This document shows positions 12,486 through 19,648 of a stretch of 34,253 nucleotides of DNA, in pieces. The notes beneath the pieces are model-generated. The model was not told where the DNA came from, made no database searches, and worked only from the letters and a program-made list of their open reading frames with translations. Location of the stretch: positions 1-34,253 of the IMG/VR virus record IMGVR_UViG_3300042889_000233. One strand, written 5' to 3'. Source of the DNA: a virus. How positions within the stretch are numbered: position 1 is the first letter of the stretch; each line of letters begins with the position of its first letter. Both the position numbers and the translations under genes were made by a program.

Positions 12486-13148
12486 ATGAGTACTTACACA
12501 AATGATCCAAACCAACCAGGTCTTTTGGTTGAACGCAAAGAGTTAATTGCAAAACTATTGGCAACAAATGTCAATGGTCATCTTGAGAAAAAGAACGGCT
12601 TGTCCTACCTGTCATGGGCTTGGGCATGGGCAGAAGCCCTCAAAGCTGATGCAGACGCTACCTACAGGGTAGAGATGTTTGATGGCAAATGCTTCATGGA
12701 CATTAACGGCACAGCAATGGTGTTCGTTACAGTCACTATGTTTAAAAAGCCCATGACTTGCCAATTGCCTGTGATGGACTACCGCAACAAAGCAATACCC
12801 AATCCCGATGCCTTTGCAGTCAATACCGCCATCATGCGGTGCATGACAAAAGCCCTAGCCTTACATGGACTCTCTCTGTACATCTATGCGGGTGAAGACT
12901 TGCCCGAAGAGGGCAGATCAGTAGTGATTACGCCTACTCAGGGCGCACAAGATAATATTCCTCCAGAGGAATTACAGTACTTGCAAGAGATGGCAGTTGA
13001 ATTGATTGCTACCTGTGAGCAAGGTGACCCCAAGGCAGCTTGGGATAAGTTGGAAGGAGAGAACCTTGATGCAGAACAAAAGATTGCTCTGTGGACACTC
13101 CTACCTAGTAAAGTGCGTTCGGCTTTGAAAAAGGCTAAGGAGTTATAA
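12486..13148 (+). CDS. Single-strand annealing protein, DUF1071/Sak3 type
   Basis: 220 residues. The sequence GLSYLSWAWAWAEALKADADATY is the signature start of the DUF1071 (Sak3) group of phage recombinases, which anneal complementary single strands. Also typical are the beta segment MVFVTVTMFKKP, the PNPDAFAVNTAIMRCMTKALALHGLSLYIYAGEDLP stretch, and an acidic helical C-terminus. Length fits the family. It should work with the SSB-like protein and RusA to form and resolve concatemers. An HNH gene is inserted directly after its stop codon. Confidence 0.88.
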   Translation: MSTYTNDPNQPGLLVERKELIAKLLATNVNGHLEKKNGLSYLSWAWAWAEALKADADATYRVEMFDGKCFMDINGTAMVFVTVTMFKKPMTCQLPVMDYRNKAIPNPDAFAVNTAIMRCMTKALALHGLSLYIYAGEDLPEEGRSVVITPTQGAQDNIPPEELQYLQEMAVELIATCEQGDPKAAWDKLEGENLDAEQKIALWTLLPSKVRSALKKAKEL

Positions 13149-13634
13149 ATGGAAAGTGAAGACATACGTCCGATAGATTTTTTGCCTAATACATTTATCT
13201 CCAGAGATGGTCGATTATGGAGGAATGGCAAAGAAAAGAAATTTACTGTTGCAACAATTGGTTATGAAGTTGTTAGTTTTTCAAATAATGATAAAACAAA
13301 GACCTATTACAAACACCGATTGCTTCTTCATGCTTTTGTTGGCAAATGTCCAGATGGTTGCGAAGTACTGCATATCAATGGAAATAAGTTAGATAACAGG
13401 CTTGAAAACTTAAGATGGGGGACAAGAAAAGAAAATGTTGCCGATTCTATTAAGCATGGAGTAGCAACTATTGGTGCAAGAAATGGTCAGGCGCAATTAA
13501 CTGTTGACATGGTTAAAGTCATTCGTCAATCTAAGTTAACAAAAGATTCTGTAGCAAAACTATCGGATCAATTCCAAGTATCTAATTCTGTAATTAGAAA
13601 AGTTTTAAATGGATTGACATATAAAGGAATATGA
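13149..13634 (+). CDS. HNH homing endonuclease (NUMOD4-like)
   Basis: 161 residues. N-terminal NUMOD4-like strands (TFISRDGRLWRNGKEKKF), then HRLLLHAFVG, then EVLHINGNKLDNRLENLRW, the HNH core. A C-terminal helix-turn-helix (VAKLSDQFQVSNSVIRKVLNG) would bind DNA. It starts right after the stop of the annealing protein and separates it from the SSB-like gene. It is more AT-rich than its neighbours, which points to separate acquisition. Confidence 0.92.
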   Translation: MESEDIRPIDFLPNTFISRDGRLWRNGKEKKFTVATIGYEVVSFSNNDKTKTYYKHRLLLHAFVGKCPDGCEVLHINGNKLDNRLENLRWGTRKENVADSIKHGVATIGARNGQAQLTVDMVKVIRQSKLTKDSVAKLSDQFQVSNSVIRKVLNGLTYKGI

Positions 13635-13636
13635 AA

Positions 13637-13894
13637 ATGGAAAATAATCGACAAGAGCAGCGGAATAACAGTGGCGTACTTTTCCGCAATGACAAGCGTG
13701 AGAACGAAAAAGCTCCAAGTTATAAAGGTAACATAACTGTTGATGGCAAGGACTACTGGTTAAGTGCTTGGGTAAAAGAAGGAAAGTCAGGCAAATTCAT
13801 GGGGTTAGCAGTATCTCCTAAAGAAGAATATAAAGCCAAACCTTCTGAGAGGTCTAAGGCTACTGGCTTTGATGACGAATCTTTGCCATTTTAA
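13637..13894 (+). CDS. SSB-like small protein
   Basis: 85 residues from the ATG at 13637, which has AAAGGA at better spacing than the ATG at 13631. After a polar start come strands SYKGNITVDGKDYWLSAWVK and FMGLAVSPK, and the protein ends in FDDESLPF. That tail matches the acidic, Phe-terminated tip by which single-strand binding proteins recruit partners (bacterial SSB ends DDDIPF). With the annealing protein in the same operon, single-strand binding is likely. The fold is short for a full OB domain. Confidence 0.68.
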   Translation: MENNRQEQRNNSGVLFRNDKRENEKAPSYKGNITVDGKDYWLSAWVKEGKSGKFMGLAVSPKEEYKAKPSERSKATGFDDESLPF

Positions 13895-13903
13895 GGAAAA
13901 TAA

Positions 13904-14107
13904 ATGAACTACTACCCTGAAGAAAAAGCAAACCTTGCTATTCAATCTGCTCAATTCGTTGACAGGAATCCAACTGTAGAGGAAAACCTTGACGAGAGGA
14001 TTCGTTATCTTGAGTCAGAGTTGCAAAGATTAAAAGATTCAAAAGAAAGCCTTGCACCGCTTCTGAAGATGAAAATTCGAGACATTCGACAGGCGATGGA
14101 TTATTAA
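13904..14107 (+). CDS. Small coiled-coil protein
   Basis: 67 residues, MNYYPEEKANLAIQSAQFVD, with a heptad-rich helix from about 27 to 60 (LDERIRYLESELQRLKDSKE). Probably dimeric. Function unknown. It starts nine bases after the SSB-like gene and precedes a structured RNA leader. Confidence 0.62.
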   Translation: MNYYPEEKANLAIQSAQFVDRNPTVEENLDERIRYLESELQRLKDSKESLAPLLKMKIRDIRQAMDY

Positions 14108-14121
14108 GTTAATATAAACCC

Positions 14122-14177
14122 GAGGGGAGAGCTGTGCAAAGGATTTTCCTTGCTTGCAGACGAGCAGTTTTCCCCTC
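14122..14177 (+). ncRNA. Long hairpin in the leader of the winged-helix gene
   Basis: GAGGGGAGAGCTG (14122-14134) pairs with CAGTTTTCCCCTC (14165-14177) without a gap: 13 bp including two G-U pairs. The loop contains a second hairpin, 14136-14143 with 14147-14153, with one bulged A, leaving 11 free bases. No T-tract follows, so it is not a simple terminator. The ribosome site begins eight bases after the stem. It may control translation or stabilise the mRNA. Confidence 0.6.
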
Positions 14178-14195
14178 ACCCAATAGGAGTCAATA

Positions 14196-14504
14196 ATGGA
14201 TATTAAAAGTGCTTTCGATAGGATATTTCCTAACTTTCCACGAGTTAGGACTACAGACCCTCTCACTTCGTTTGAAGCAGCAGAGTCAATCAAGCCAGTA
14301 GTCAACAAACACTATGACATCATTCTGGAGTGTTTACAGACCTATGGTGCGCTTGGAAAGGATGGAATCTCATCACTGACCAAACTAGAGAGCAATCAGG
14401 TTGCAAGACGTTTAAACGAGATGCAAAAGATTGGTCTTATTCATCTTACTGGTAAGACAGTTAAGTCCAACTCAGGACGCAACGAAAGGGAGTGGTCAGC
14501 ATGA
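14196..14504 (+). CDS. Winged-helix protein, putative replication or regulatory protein
   Basis: 102 residues. VRTTDPLTSFEAAESIKP, then ILECLQTYGALGKDGISSLTKLESNQVARRLNEMQKIGLIHLTG, which is a winged-helix fold with recognition helix near NQVARRLNEM, and wing residues KSNSGRNEREW. This type is common in phage early operons as a DNA-binding helper. Ribosome site and ATG are inside an 18-base sequence identical to the start of the replication gene at 11238. Confidence 0.72.
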   Translation: MDIKSAFDRIFPNFPRVRTTDPLTSFEAAESIKPVVNKHYDIILECLQTYGALGKDGISSLTKLESNQVARRLNEMQKIGLIHLTGKTVKSNSGRNEREWSA

Positions 14505-14686
14505 TTGAACTACCACCGCATTCCAAGATTAGCTACCCTTCAGTGCCGACAGAAGACTTTAAGTGGGAGTCAGGATCGGATGTCCAGGCACTATGGAGAA
14601 AGCATGGATGGACTCCACCTTCAGAGAAGATGTTGCCGCCACCACCTGAGAAGCCTCAAGAGTTTCCACTAAGGAGGGTTAGATGA
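14501..14686 (+). CDS. Small proline-rich protein
   Basis: 61 residues from an ATGA overlap with GGAG eight bases upstream. MIELPPHSKISYPSVPTEDF, then VQALWRKHGWTPPSE and a run of prolines. The VQ-x-LWR-x-HGW-x-PPSE element recurs in small phage proteins of unknown role. Extended rather than globular. Confidence 0.6.
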   Translation: MIELPPHSKISYPSVPTEDFKWESGSDVQALWRKHGWTPPSEKMLPPPPEKPQEFPLRRVR

Positions 14687-14913
14687 AAACAGATGAAGAT
14701 GATGAGTTTGACAGAATAAAACGAGAAAACGCTATGTACGAAGTTCAACGATTAGGACAAGAAATACAAGGTCAGCCATACCACTTTGATACCTATGTCT
14801 CACCTTCACAGAGAAACCAAGTTCTTGAGGAAGTGGCTTTAGAGTTTGACAAGATGCCTTTTGGTGACACAGCACATAGTTTTGCTGCTTTTGTCAGGGG
14901 GATGAAGCAATGA
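14683..14913 (+). CDS. Small acidic protein
   Basis: 76 residues, MKTDEDDEFDRIKRENAMYE at the start, then HSFAAFVRGM at the end. Mostly helical and acidic, no cysteines, no membrane segment. No family recognised. ATGA overlaps on both sides tie it to the operon. Confidence 0.58.
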   Translation: MKTDEDDEFDRIKRENAMYEVQRLGQEIQGQPYHFDTYVSPSQRNQVLEEVALEFDKMPFGDTAHSFAAFVRGMKQ

Positions 14914-15371
14914 CTAAAGAAGCATTGAATTTGGCATTGGAGGCGTTGGAGGTGGCAAACAGTTGCGTTGACGGCTACTACATCCCGAGAGGAAAGACAC
15001 ATTTGCCAGAAATTGAATTAGCTATCATTGCCATAAAAGAAGCCTTAGCCAACGAAGCCCTCGACAAGATGGCAGAGAACGCCAGAGAGTTAGGGCTGGA
15101 CTATGAGCCACCACAGGAGCCTGTGGCGTGGATATGGGAGAAAGAAGATGGTTACACATCTATTGAAACTCACCGCCTAAATGATGAAGATATGAAAAAT
15201 GTTGGAGTTAAAAGCATGAAGCCTCTTTATGCCAAGCCTCAATTTATTGGTTTATCAGAAGATGAGATTCTTTTAATCTCTGCTGACTGTGCCGCTACCC
15301 ATCAACACACGGACATCCACTTTGCCAAAACCATTGAAGCCAAACTCAAGGAGAAGAACTGTAGCCTATAA
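14910..15371 (+). CDS. Conserved phage protein, EALxLALEALE family
   Basis: 153 residues. MTKEALNLALEALEVANSCV at the N-terminus and EPVAWIWEKEDGYTSIETH in the middle are typical of a large, variable family of small proteins at the ends of phage early operons. The order helical N-terminus, linker, QEPVAW beta segment, acidic helical C-terminus is the usual one. Function is unknown. It ends one base before the stop of the convergent late operon. Confidence 0.7.
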   Translation: MTKEALNLALEALEVANSCVDGYYIPRGKTHLPEIELAIIAIKEALANEALDKMAENARELGLDYEPPQEPVAWIWEKEDGYTSIETHRLNDEDMKNVGVKSMKPLYAKPQFIGLSEDEILLISADCAATHQHTDIHFAKTIEAKLKEKNCSL

Positions 15372-15372
15372 G

Positions 15373-15516
15373 CTACTTTGCCAACAGATAAAGCCCCACA
15401 TTGCTAAAGGCGTACCCTGCGTACACGATAGCCATGTAGGGGTTTTCTTTATAGAGCTGTTCACCAGCAATGTAGGCGTAGATAGCCCCTGTAAGAATGA
15501 TTAGCCAGGCACTCAA
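15373..15516 (-). CDS. 47-residue membrane protein, TTG start
   Basis: MSAWLIILTGAIYAYIAGEQ at the start, YAGYAFSNVGLYLLAK at the end: two hydrophobic helices with a short charged turn. The TTG start overlaps the metallophosphoesterase stop (TTGA). Similar two-helix proteins ending in SNVGLYL are found in other phages. It is the last gene of the late transcript, one base from the stop of the convergent plus operon. Confidence 0.65.
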   Translation of the reverse strand: MSAWLIILTGAIYAYIAGEQLYKENPYMAIVYAGYAFSNVGLYLLAK

Positions 15517-16499
15517 AATGCACCTACATCAATCACTTCACCACGAAACTCCACATGGTCTTCACTAAAACGATGGACGAGTTCAGGCCATAAAAGCTGA
15601 CCATTGAAGAAGTTTAACACCGCAAAGCCTGACCTGTGATTATTTGGGTTAAGTTCAGCATAGGTAAATTGAGGCCCGTCAGTCTCAGCCAAAGTACCTG
15701 TATCAACACCAAACCGATTCCCGTTGTAGTCAGAAAAAGGTGTTACTTTCAAAGAATGTAGATGTCCTGTGATGATGGACACACCCGCATTGACAGTGTT
15801 GTTGTGGGCAGCGTGAACACCATTCTTATATCGGTGCTTAACAATCACTTTAGAAGTAGGCCATACTGCCCAACAGAAGTCCCAATTTGGGATATGGTCT
15901 GTCAACTTGAATCCAAACACTTCTTTAAATTGTGGTGCGTGTTGCGCTAACCGATTGCCAAACCGAATATCATGGTTGCCCCATGTAAACACTAGCTTTA
16001 CATTGTGACGAGCTTCTTTAGCGGTTTCCTCAATCTCTTCCAACGCAAATTGCGTAGCTTTTAACTCTTGAATGACAGAAGTCTGAGGTTGGTCAGTTAC
16101 ATCGTGCCTCGATATAGACGCTCCATCAAACGCATCCCCGTTACATATTACTGCCTTGGGTTTGAACTCTTGTATAGCCCATAGAAGCCCTTTAAAGGCT
16201 GTTGTTCGTTGTCCAATGAAGTGGGCATCTGAGAACACAATCACAGTCCCATCCAGTATGCCAAGGTCAATCTGTTTTAATGGAGAAAACGACTGTTTCC
16301 TAGCATCATACAAAGCACCTCTATGGTTAGAAGCATTTAACTTGATGTTATGAAACTTCTCCATGTTGCGTCTTCTTGAATGGATATTTCTTATATTGAC
16401 ACCAAGTATCTTTGCTAGTTTTTCAGCAGACTGGTGTTTGTCCCAAAGAGCAATAAACTCCTCATCGGAACAAGCCTCACTATGATTAACAGCCGCCAT
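15513..16499 (-). CDS. Calcineurin-like metallophosphoesterase with N-terminal DNA-binding helix
   Basis: 328 residues. The metal-binding motifs are complete and in order: SDAH (Asp91, His93), NGDAFD (Asp122, Asp125), GNHD (Asn175, His176), His229, and GHLHS (His246, His248). The first 60 residues contain a likely helix-turn-helix (SAEKLAKILGVNIRNIHSRR), so the enzyme may act on nucleic acid. Substrate is unknown; this family in phages includes nucleases and phosphodiesterases. It overlaps the HExxH gene by 14 bases. Confidence 0.88.
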   Translation of the reverse strand: MAAVNHSEACSDEEFIALWDKHQSAEKLAKILGVNIRNIHSRRRNMEKFHNIKLNASNHRGALYDARKQSFSPLKQIDLGILDGTVIVFSDAHFIGQRTTAFKGLLWAIQEFKPKAVICNGDAFDGASISRHDVTDQPQTSVIQELKATQFALEEIEETAKEARHNVKLVFTWGNHDIRFGNRLAQHAPQFKEVFGFKLTDHIPNWDFCWAVWPTSKVIVKHRYKNGVHAAHNNTVNAGVSIITGHLHSLKVTPFSDYNGNRFGVDTGTLAETDGPQFTYAELNPNNHRSGFAVLNFFNGQLLWPELVHRFSEDHVEFRGEVIDVGAF

Positions 16500-16860
16500 T
16501 TGAATCCTTAGAAAGTAACTTTTCTAGCAAATTGATTATGCGGTGCTCCTGCATTTCCCTATCGTCATCAGAGGACTTAGGGTCTTGAGCAACAACCATC
16601 AGATCGTGCAGAAAGATATGCAACAACTCATGCAAAGCAGTCCTATCTAAGCTCTCTGGAGTTATCTTTTCAGCCCCAAAGTCTCCTATGCGATACACAG
16701 CCAATCTAGCGTTAGGCGTAAACTCAACAGAAGCCATTGCTTGCTTGGCAGGTTTACTTCCCTTTTCTATTCTCCAATCCCCAAGACTAAGCACTTGTTG
16801 CCACTTTCTGACACTTTGTGCAAAGAGTTGTGAATGTTCTGGCGTAGGAATGTTAGGCAT
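16486..16860 (-). CDS. HExxH putative metallopeptidase
   Basis: 124 residues with ALHELLHIFLHDL (His77, Glu78, His81), a zinc protease signature, and EHRIINLL further on (Glu105, His106) that may give the third ligand. The N-terminal half is a WQQVLSLGDWRIE segment and strands. Small proteins of this kind recur near phage lysis genes. Role unknown: a cut of a virion, host or cell-wall-linked protein are all possible. Confidence 0.72.
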   Translation of the reverse strand: MPNIPTPEHSQLFAQSVRKWQQVLSLGDWRIEKGSKPAKQAMASVEFTPNARLAVYRIGDFGAEKITPESLDRTALHELLHIFLHDLMVVAQDPKSSDDDREMQEHRIINLLEKLLSKDSNGGC

Positions 16861-16895
16861 TTCAACACCTTATAGCAGAATTGTTACAGTTTAGT

Positions 16896-17492
16896 TTAAG
16901 AAGCCAACACAAGTAAAGCGTGATCTATGTGCTTTATGCGGTCTTCTAGCCCTATAAAACCGCCATTTATCTTCTTGGTTAAAGTTTTGTAATCTTTGGC
17001 ATCAGCATATTGGTTTAGCTTATGAGTGTCCCAAAACCACCCCGCAGTCAGGGCAGCGTACTGAGGTGTAGCCACAAGATCGGGGTTTGCCCAGAAGTCA
17101 ACGCCCAAGGCTTTGCCTGCGTGAAAATAAGAGCTAGAGCCAGTGAGCTGTATACATCCTCGGCCTCGGAAACGATACCCATCCCCAGAGGCTTCATCCC
17201 TGTTGCCCATACGATTGGCGTAAACAGTATTGGCGATAAGCTTTGGATTTCTCTGACACGCTTGAGCCTTGGCAGCATCAAAGCGTTTAGGCCATGTTTT
17301 CATTAGACCAGCCGCAGAGTATGACAAACCCTCTTCAAGCATCCTGAAGTTCCCACATTCATGTCCACATTGACCAATGAAAGCCGCCTTTCTGAGGGGA
17401 TTCATAATGTCAAAGCGATCAAAAGTAGCATTAAGAGCATCCACCCATTGCTCACCAATGTGCAGTTCTTTGAGTTGTTCTTTACTGACCAT
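16896..17492 (-). CDS. Endolysin, glycoside hydrolase family 19 type
   Basis: 198 residues. GH19 chitinase-like lysozyme that cuts the glycan chains of peptidoglycan. Hallmarks are FIGQCGHECGNFR (catalytic Glu45), LEEGLSYSAAGLMKTWPKRF, NTVYANRMGNRD, and GDGYRFRGRGCIQLTG near 104-118. Length is normal for a single-domain phage enzyme. No signal peptide, so a holin is needed for release. It overlaps the spanin gene by 11 bases. Confidence 0.94.
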   Translation of the reverse strand: MVSKEQLKELHIGEQWVDALNATFDRFDIMNPLRKAAFIGQCGHECGNFRMLEEGLSYSAAGLMKTWPKRFDAAKAQACQRNPKLIANTVYANRMGNRDEASGDGYRFRGRGCIQLTGSSSYFHAGKALGVDFWANPDLVATPQYAALTAGWFWDTHKLNQYADAKDYKTLTKKINGGFIGLEDRIKHIDHALLVLAS

Positions 17493-17958
17493 TGACTAAT
17501 CTCCTTACTTCTTCGTAGGCGGCAACGCAGGAGTTAAGTTTGACGATGGCTTTGTCTCCTTCGGCTGCGATGTCGATAAGAGCTGCAATAGTCTGTCGCT
17601 CAAGTTCGGTTTCAGTGGTATCTGTGGGTTGTGGATTTCCAAGGGCAATGGGGGTACTTGCATTGGTTTGTGGACAACTTGGGGCTGGGAGCCGCAACCT
17701 GCCAGTCCTAGCAAGCTCATGCATAGCAGACTGTTTTTTCTTGACATCATCTTGGGCCTTTCGTAATTGAGTTTCCTGATCCTGTAACTTAGAACCTAGC
17801 TCTTGCTCTTTAGCCCTAGATTCCTCGTTCTTCTTGGCAATGGCAATCTTCATGTCATGGTCTCGATCTGCCCATCCGTAATGATATCCACCTCGATATG
17901 TACCAAAAAGGGCAATTGATAAGCCTAACAATAGATAAGGCAGTGGTATTCCGAACAT
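17482..17958 (-). CDS. Rz: Inner-membrane spanin (Rz-like)
   Basis: 158 residues. One N-terminal membrane helix (YLLLGLSIALFGTYRGGYHY) followed by a long periplasmic coiled coil (residues about 38-85) and a Pro/Thr-rich stretch. This is the usual layout of an i-spanin, which links to the outer-membrane lipoprotein to fuse the membranes. The outer-membrane partner gene is wholly embedded within it in another frame. Located immediately upstream of the endolysin gene. Confidence 0.85.
   Translation of the reverse strand: MFGIPLPYLLLGLSIALFGTYRGGYHYGWADRDHDMKIAIAKKNEESRAKEQELGSKLQDQETQLRKAQDDVKKKQSAMHELARTGRLRLPAPSCPQTNASTPIALGNPQPTDTTETELERQTIAALIDIAAEGDKAIVKLNSCVAAYEEVRRLVNGQ
17505..17750 (-). 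CDS. Rz1: Outer-membrane lipoprotein spanin (Rz1-like), nested in Rz
   Basis: 81 residues read in a different frame inside the spanin gene. MMSRKNSLLCMSLLGLAGCG has a signal peptide and a lipobox LAGC for lipid attachment. The mature part is Pro-rich, as in known Rz1 proteins. AAAGG lies six bases upstream of the first ATG. Complete nesting is known for Rz/Rz1 pairs of lambda-like phages. Confidence 0.85.
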   Translation of the reverse strand: MMSRKNSLLCMSLLGLAGCGSQPQVVHKPMQVPPLPLEIHNPQIPLKPNLSDRLLQLLSTSQPKETKPSSNLTPALPPTKK

Positions 17959-18467
17959 TATTCAGCCTCTTTTCTAGCTTGTGCTAATTCTTCACGCTCT
18001 TGGTCATCTTCTAAATGGTCAGGAGGTGTAGTGGGAGGAGGGCCAGGTGTCCAAGATTCATCCAACTCTGGGTTCTTCCAAACAGGCATAGCACCAAAAG
18101 GTTGGCTAGGCAAACCATACGCAGATTGCGGAGGTGCATAGGACGAGTTAAAACCGCCCTGAGAGCCTCCATAGCCCATTGGTTGACACATTGGTTGCGT
18201 TGGAGGATTAAATGCCTTAGAAGCAGTAGACATAGCCCGCTTACCAATAACCCCACCAATACCGCCTACGATCAGCAGAACAATGTCGTTCAGCATCTTG
18301 GTATAGGCTTGGTCAATCGGAGCCATACTTTTGATAGGCTGAGTCACGAACGTGACAGAGTAGAGCAATGCACCAACAATAAACATGAGGATAAGTGTGA
18401 CTGCAACCACAACAAACCCCCAAATTCTTACTTCTATCTCTTCAGTTGTTAGGTTTAACTTCGTCAA
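17958..18467 (-). CDS. Two-helix membrane protein, holin candidate
   Basis: 169 residues. A TTG start (GGAG seven bases upstream) overlaps the lipoprotein gene by 26 bases. Two membrane helices are visible: about residues 16-40 (FVVVAVTLILMFIVGALLYS) and 61-77 (IVLLIVGGIGGVIGK). The last 90 residues are soluble, rich in Pro and Gly, with an acidic end. Position upstream of spanins and endolysin makes it the best holin candidate, although the long tail is unusual. Confidence 0.58.
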   Translation of the reverse strand: MTKLNLTTEEIEVRIWGFVVVAVTLILMFIVGALLYSVTFVTQPIKSMAPIDQAYTKMLNDIVLLIVGGIGGVIGKRAMSTASKAFNPPTQPMCQPMGYGGSQGGFNSSYAPPQSAYGLPSQPFGAMPVWKNPELDESWTPGPPPTTPPDHLEDDQEREELAQARKEAE

Positions 18468-18639
18468 TCTTTTTCTCCAATATTGGTGCTACTAAGTATT
18501 CAGGGCAAGTCTGAGTAAATTGGCATCTGGGTTTCTGGCAAGGTTCAGCATGGAAATTGTCTGGGTCTTGGCAAAAATAGCGATACTTTTCTTCACACCC
18601 TGATAGCATAAGTGCTATAAAAATCAGTAAATATCTCAT
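18442..18639 (-). CDS. Small lipoprotein
   Basis: 65 residues. MRYLLIFIALMLSGCEEKYR has a signal peptide and lipobox LSGC. The mature part has CQDPDNFHAEPCQKPRCQFTQTC, a cysteine-rich pattern seen in many phage lipoproteins. It might be a second outer-membrane factor, perhaps for superinfection exclusion; this is speculation. ATGA start overlap. Confidence 0.75.
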   Translation of the reverse strand: MRYLLIFIALMLSGCEEKYRYFCQDPDNFHAEPCQKPRCQFTQTCPEYLVAPILEKKIDEVKPNN

Positions 18640-18806
18640 ACTTTGATGTCCACCAATCTAGCCCATTGGGTCTTGATTTCCTGAACCTTTTGTTGGTGTT
18701 CAGCTTGTCTGGTTAACTCTGCCAAACGCTTCATGTTCTGTTGGTGGATCACTCGGTGAGCCTCTGACAACATTTGAGCATTCTGTTGGTAAGTGGTAAT
18801 TCTCAT
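18636..18806 (-). CDS. 56-residue helical protein
   Basis: MRITTYQQNAQMLSEAHRVI begins a Gln-rich, all-helical protein with no membrane segment. It is joined to both neighbours by ATGA overlaps. No family recognised. Confidence 0.6.
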   Translation of the reverse strand: MRITTYQQNAQMLSEAHRVIHQQNMKRLAELTRQAEHQQKVQEIKTQWARLVDIKV

Positions 18807-18958
18807 TTCCCTAACCCAACCCTTCCAAGTAGAAGATTAACAATCTTGTCCGACAAATCGTCAGGCAAGAACTTTAAGAAGCCAAGAAACCATAACGCCA
18901 CACACCCATAAACGAATATCTTTAGGGCTAAATCAAAGGTTTTCTGGTACTCATTCAC
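18803..18958 (-). CDS. 51-residue membrane protein, GTG start
   Basis: MNEYQKTFDLALKIFVYGCV, then ALWFLGFLKFLPDDLSDKIV: one long or two short hydrophobic helices. The GTG overlaps the previous stop (GTGA). It fits the chain of late genes and may belong to the lysis functions. Confidence 0.62.
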   Translation of the reverse strand: MNEYQKTFDLALKIFVYGCVALWFLGFLKFLPDDLSDKIVNLLLGRVGLGK

Positions 18959-19449
18959 CGACCACACCTTTTGGTAGTCTCACAAAAATCCATGAGTTCG
19001 TAAATACCAATAGCAACCAAAAACAAAACAAATGCCACACCACCAATGATGATGGCTAACTCATTCATCTCGTCTTCCTTCTCTTTAGCCTTCTTTTCTG
19101 CTCTCTCTAAAGCCCTAAGTTCTCTGGCATCATCTATGTCCATCTGGTCTTGACGGGCTTTAATCTTGTTCCAAACGTCAACCTTACCTGTGGTCATGAA
19201 GAGCATCTTTAACTCTTCCTCAAACGCTCTAGCCTGTTCAAGAGCCATCTCAATCTGGAGAGCAGTCCCCATGTTTGAGCCTTTGCCCTTCTTCGCCTCA
19301 ATCAATGCCTTGGTAGCGGTACTCTTGGCATCGAACATCTTGCCAATCATCGGAGCAAGAGAACCTAAATCATTGGCGACCTTACTCGCCTTCTTAACCA
19401 TCGAAATAGCTTGCTGAATGCCAGCTAGAGCCGTTAGTGGATCGATCAT
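18955..19449 (-). CDS. Coiled-coil protein with C-terminal membrane anchor
   Basis: 164 residues from the ATG at 19449, chosen over one five codons earlier because AGAAGG lies five bases upstream. MIDPLTALAGIQQAISMVKK starts a helical domain; residues 95-130 form a charged coiled coil (ARELRALERAEKKAKEKEDE); 135-157 is a membrane helix (LAIIIGGVAFVLFLVAIGIY). Proteins of this design recur downstream of ejection genes in podovirus-like phages. Function unknown. Confidence 0.72.
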   Translation of the reverse strand: MIDPLTALAGIQQAISMVKKASKVANDLGSLAPMIGKMFDAKSTATKALIEAKKGKGSNMGTALQIEMALEQARAFEEELKMLFMTTGKVDVWNKIKARQDQMDIDDARELRALERAEKKAKEKEDEMNELAIIIGGVAFVLFLVAIGIYELMDFCETTKRCGR

Positions 19450-19559
19450 TTCACCTTCTCCCATTTAAGACAGATAACCCTTCGGTTATACACATCTCCA
19501 ACCCAAGTCCATTTAACACATCGGTACTCTATGGTTGCCGCCAAGAGAAAGGCGATCAC
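19446..19559 (-). CDS. 37-residue protein, GTG start
   Basis: It starts MIAFLLAATIEYRCVKWTWV and ends RRVICLKWEKVK. The CVKWTW-x-GDVYNR-x-V-x-CLKW pattern, with two cysteines, is found in other tiny phage proteins. It overlaps both neighbours (GTGA and ATGA), so it is likely real despite its size. Confidence 0.58.
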   Translation of the reverse strand: MIAFLLAATIEYRCVKWTWVGDVYNRRVICLKWEKVK

Positions 19560-19648
19560 GGAAATGCCCAAACAATAATATAACTACAAAAGATTACAAA
19601 ACAGAGAATCAGGACTGCTACTGAGATAGCAAACAGCCCGTCTTTCAT
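19556..19648 (-). CDS. 30-residue membrane peptide
   Basis: MKDGLFAISVAVLILCFVIF, then ten more residues: essentially one membrane helix. Its ATG overlaps the stop of the large ejection gene (TAATG), and its stop overlaps the next GTG. Possibly a lysis or structural peptide. Confidence 0.5.
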   Translation of the reverse strand: MKDGLFAISVAVLILCFVIFCSYIIVWAFP

